A stretch of 15,236 nt of DNA. Source: Synechococcaceae bacterium WBB_10_009. GTDB lineage: Bacteria > Cyanobacteriota > Cyanobacteriia > PCC-6307 > Cyanobiaceae. Below are positions 13,310 to 15,236 of the stretch, piece by piece (the first letter of the stretch is position 1; each line of letters starts with the position of its first letter). The position numbers were made by a program, and so were the translations under genes. The stretch spans positions 1 through 15,236 of the forward strand of contig RHBP01000024.1 in assembly GCA_010030955.1 (NCBI GenBank), given 5' to 3'. The notes under the pieces were generated by a model. It was given only the letters and a program-made list of their open reading frames with translations, did no database searches and had not been told where the DNA came from.

Positions 13310-14638
13310 ATGGCCTGGCCGCTCCGCCCCCTTCAGCAGCTGCAGCAGCGCCTGGCCGCGCTGGGAACGCCGAAGCCCACCCCCGAAGCCCGCTGCCGCA
13401 CCGCCCTCAGCAACCAGCCCGCCCTGGAGGCCGCCGTGGCCGACCTGGCCCAACAACTGCAGGCCAGCGACCCGGGACAAGCCCAACCAGCCCAGCCGGC
13501 CCAGCTGGCGCTGGTGTTCTGCTCCACCGCCTACGCCACCGACCTGCAACGGCTGCTGCCGTTGCTGCGCCAGGCCATCCCCAGCCAGCACTGGATCGGC
13601 TGCACCGGTGGCGGCGTGGTGGGCACCGCGGCCGACGGCCAACCCCATGAGCTGGAGCAACAACCGGGCATCAGCGTCAGCCTGCTGTGGCTGCCCGGCG
13701 CCGAACTGCAGCTGTTCCAGCTGGAGGGGGATGCACTGCCCGATCTCGATGGCCCCAGCCAGGCCTGGACCGACTGGGTGGGCGCTGACCCCGAGGGCGT
13801 GCACTCGATGCTGCTGTTCATCGATCCGGGCTGCCCCGCCATCAACGACCTGATCAGCGGCCTGGATTACGCCTACCCCGCTGCCGCGAAGGTGGGGGGC
13901 ATCGCCGGCCAGCACAACGCCAGCCACGGCTCGCTGCTGTTCAACGACAAGGTGGTGGGCGGTGCCGTGGGCTGCCTGATCAGCGGCAGCTGGCGGATTG
14001 ATCCAGTGGTGGCCCAGGGCTGCAAACCGATCGGCCCGGTGTTCGAAGTGGAGCAGGCCGAGCGCAACGTGGTGCAACGGCTGCGCAGCGGCGAGCAACA
14101 GGGCACGCCCGTGGCCTGCCTGCAACAGATCCTGGAGGGGCTGAACCCTCAGGAGCGCGAGCTGGTGCGCCACTCGCTGTTTCTGGGGGTGGCCAAAAAC
14201 AACTTCCAGCTTGGCGCCGACGACGACACCGACGCCCCGGCGTTTTTGGTGCGCAACCTGATCGGCGTTGATCCGCGCACCGGATCGGTGGCGGTGGGGG
14301 AACGGCTGCGGGTGGGGCAGCGGGTGCAGTTCCAGCTGCGGGATGCCGAGGCGTCCCGCCAGGAGCAACGCCACCTGCTCAGCCGGCAACGGCGCCGCCA
14401 AGCGCAACCGCTGGCGGCGCTGCTGTTCGCCTGCCTGGGGCGGGGCGAAGGGCTCTATGGCGCCCCGGATGGTGACGTGCAGGCCTGCCGGGAGCACTTT
14501 GCCGAAGTGCCCGTGGCCGGCGCCTTCTGCAACGGTGAACTCGGCCCCGTGGCCGGGGCCACCCACCTGCACGGTTACACCGCCAGCTGGGGCTTCCTGG
14601 TGCCGAACAGCGGCGCGGCCAGCGGCGATTCCGCCTGA
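13310..14638 (+). CDS. FIST domain-containing protein, 442 aa
   Basis: The protein has the two-part FIST layout: an N-terminal FIST_N domain (about 65-240) with LALVFCSTAYATD, WIGCTGGGVVG (95-105) and AAKVGGIAGQHN, and a C-terminal FIST_C domain (about 250-430) with EVEQAERNVVQ, LFLGVAKNN, ACLGRGEGLYG and a terminal GYTASWGFL. FIST domains are proposed small-ligand sensors that in other bacteria sit on chemoreceptors, cyclases or kinases. Here no effector domain, signal peptide or membrane span is seen, so it is a free-standing soluble version. The ligand is unknown. The start is ATG 13310, just before the conserved region. It ends seven bases before trmB, suggesting a shared transcript. Confidence 0.88.
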   Translation: MAWPLRPLQQLQQRLAALGTPKPTPEARCRTALSNQPALEAAVADLAQQLQASDPGQAQPAQPAQLALVFCSTAYATDLQRLLPLLRQAIPSQHWIGCTGGGVVGTAADGQPHELEQQPGISVSLLWLPGAELQLFQLEGDALPDLDGPSQAWTDWVGADPEGVHSMLLFIDPGCPAINDLISGLDYAYPAAAKVGGIAGQHNASHGSLLFNDKVVGGAVGCLISGSWRIDPVVAQGCKPIGPVFEVEQAERNVVQRLRSGEQQGTPVACLQQILEGLNPQERELVRHSLFLGVAKNNFQLGADDDTDAPAFLVRNLIGVDPRTGSVAVGERLRVGQRVQFQLRDAEASRQEQRHLLSRQRRRQAQPLAALLFACLGRGEGLYGAPDGDVQACREHFAEVPVAGAFCNGELGPVAGATHLHGYTASWGFLVPNSGAASGDSA

Positions 14639-14645
14639 GCTCGCC

Positions 14646-15236
14646 ATGGTGCGCCAGCACGTCAACCCCCTGAGCCGCTTCTTCCAGCAGCCGCTGGCGC
14701 TGCCGCCGCCGGAGCAGCTGTTCGCCGATGCGGCCCTGCCGCTCCACCTCGACATCGGCTGCGCCCGCGGCCGCTTCCTGCTGGCCCTGGCGGAGCAACA
14801 ACCCCAGCGCAACCACCTGGGGGTGGAGATCCGCCGGGCCCTGGTGAGCGCCGCCGAAGCCGAGCGCCAACAGCGCCAGCTCCACAACCTGCACTTCCTG
14901 TTCTGCAACGCCAACGTGAGCCTGGAGGCCTGGCTGGCACAGCTGCCGGCGGGGCGGTTGGAGCTGGTGTCGATCCAGTTCCCAGACCCCTGGTTCAAGA
15001 AAAAGCACCACAAACGGCGGGTGCTGCAGCCGGCGCTGCTGCTGGCCATTGCCGCGGCCCTGGCCCCCGGCCAGCAGCTGTTTGTGCAGAGCGATGTGCT
15101 GGCGGTGATCGAGCCGATGCTGGCGGTGATTGAGGCCAGCGGCTGCTTTGATCCCAGCCCCACAGCCGGCATGCCCGTTGAAGCCGGGTGGCTCGTGCAC
15201 AACCCCCTGCCGCTGCCCACGGAACGTGAAACCCAC
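14646..15236 (+). CDS. trmB: tRNA (guanine-N7-)-methyltransferase TrmB, cut by window end
   Basis: TrmB methylates G46 in the variable loop of tRNAs using S-adenosylmethionine. The visible 197 residues run to the last base of the window without a stop; only a short C-terminal part can be missing, since the family is usually a little over 200 residues. The AdoMet site HLDIGCARGRFLLALA (34-49) and acidic GVEIRR (59-64) are present, as is the TrmB signature VSIQFPDPWFKKKHHKRRV (108-126). The start is ATG 14646, seven bases after the FIST gene stop. The protein is cytosolic. Identity is secure. Confidence 0.95.
   Translation, partial: MVRQHVNPLSRFFQQPLALPPPEQLFADAALPLHLDIGCARGRFLLALAEQQPQRNHLGVEIRRALVSAAEAERQQRQLHNLHFLFCNANVSLEAWLAQLPAGRLELVSIQFPDPWFKKKHHKRRVLQPALLLAIAAALAPGQQLFVQSDVLAVIEPMLAVIEASGCFDPSPTAGMPVEAGWLVHNPLPLPTERETH

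Noticed and set aside
13265..15220. A 651-codon open frame on the minus strand across the FIST and trmB genes
   Set aside because: It is antisense to two genes with clear motifs. The translated sequence is repetitive and rich in Gly, Ala, Gln and His, as expected from GC-rich shadow frames.
1..15236. Mobile elements, CRISPR arrays, prophage or defence genes
   Set aside because: No transposase or integrase motif, no regularly spaced repeats and no terminal inverted repeats were seen. The even lower-GC carbonic anhydrase segment has no visible flanking repeats or target-site duplication.

Overview
The window reads as chromosomal DNA from a GC-rich picocyanobacterium of the Synechococcus/Cyanobium group. 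The lineage call rests on the gene content: psbO, crtR, Ycf20 (DUF565), a Ycf66-like protein, a stand-alone PCP_red peptide and several small cyanobacteria-only families. Base composition is about two-thirds G+C by eye. Coding density is very high: the largest gap between genes is the 138-base region upstream of psbO, so no stretch over 300 bases lacks a gene.

Layout, left to right. Positions 1-2339: psbO 5' end (-), a 113-aa conserved hypothetical (+), then coaBC and a DUF2555-like gene forming a minus-strand pair. Positions 2409-3300 (+): tRNA-Ala(CGC), a 53-aa PCP_red peptide, a 65-aa hypothetical and ycf20. Positions 3319-5048 (-): pyrB and a 3-methyladenine DNA glycosylase gene. Positions 5097-6063 (+): a periplasmic alpha-carbonic anhydrase of lower GC than its surroundings, and a 45-aa single-span membrane microprotein. 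Positions 6076-6388 (-): a small conserved gene broken by a 13-bp tandem duplication. Positions 6440-7552 (+): a creatininase-family gene and gatC. Positions 7560-8728 (-): crtR downstream of tRNA-Leu(UAG). Positions 8782-12318 (+): a Ycf66-like membrane protein and ileS. Positions 12315-13240 (-): a DUF3177 membrane protein and a small DUF7734-like gene. Positions 13310-15236 (+): a FIST-domain sensor-like protein and trmB, cut by the window end.

The genes serve photosynthesis (psbO, crtR, ycf20, Ycf66-like, PCP_red), inorganic carbon handling (alpha-CA), cofactor and nucleotide synthesis (coaBC, pyrB), DNA repair (mpg) and translation (two tRNAs, gatC, ileS, trmB). I see no mobile element, CRISPR array, phage gene or defence system, and no convincing new multi-gene system. 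The most notable observations are the 13-bp duplication that frameshifts the 6076-6388 gene and supplies a new in-frame ATG, the compositionally distinct alpha-carbonic anhydrase that lacks the usual proton-shuttle histidine, and several very small conserved-looking proteins that automated annotation may miss.
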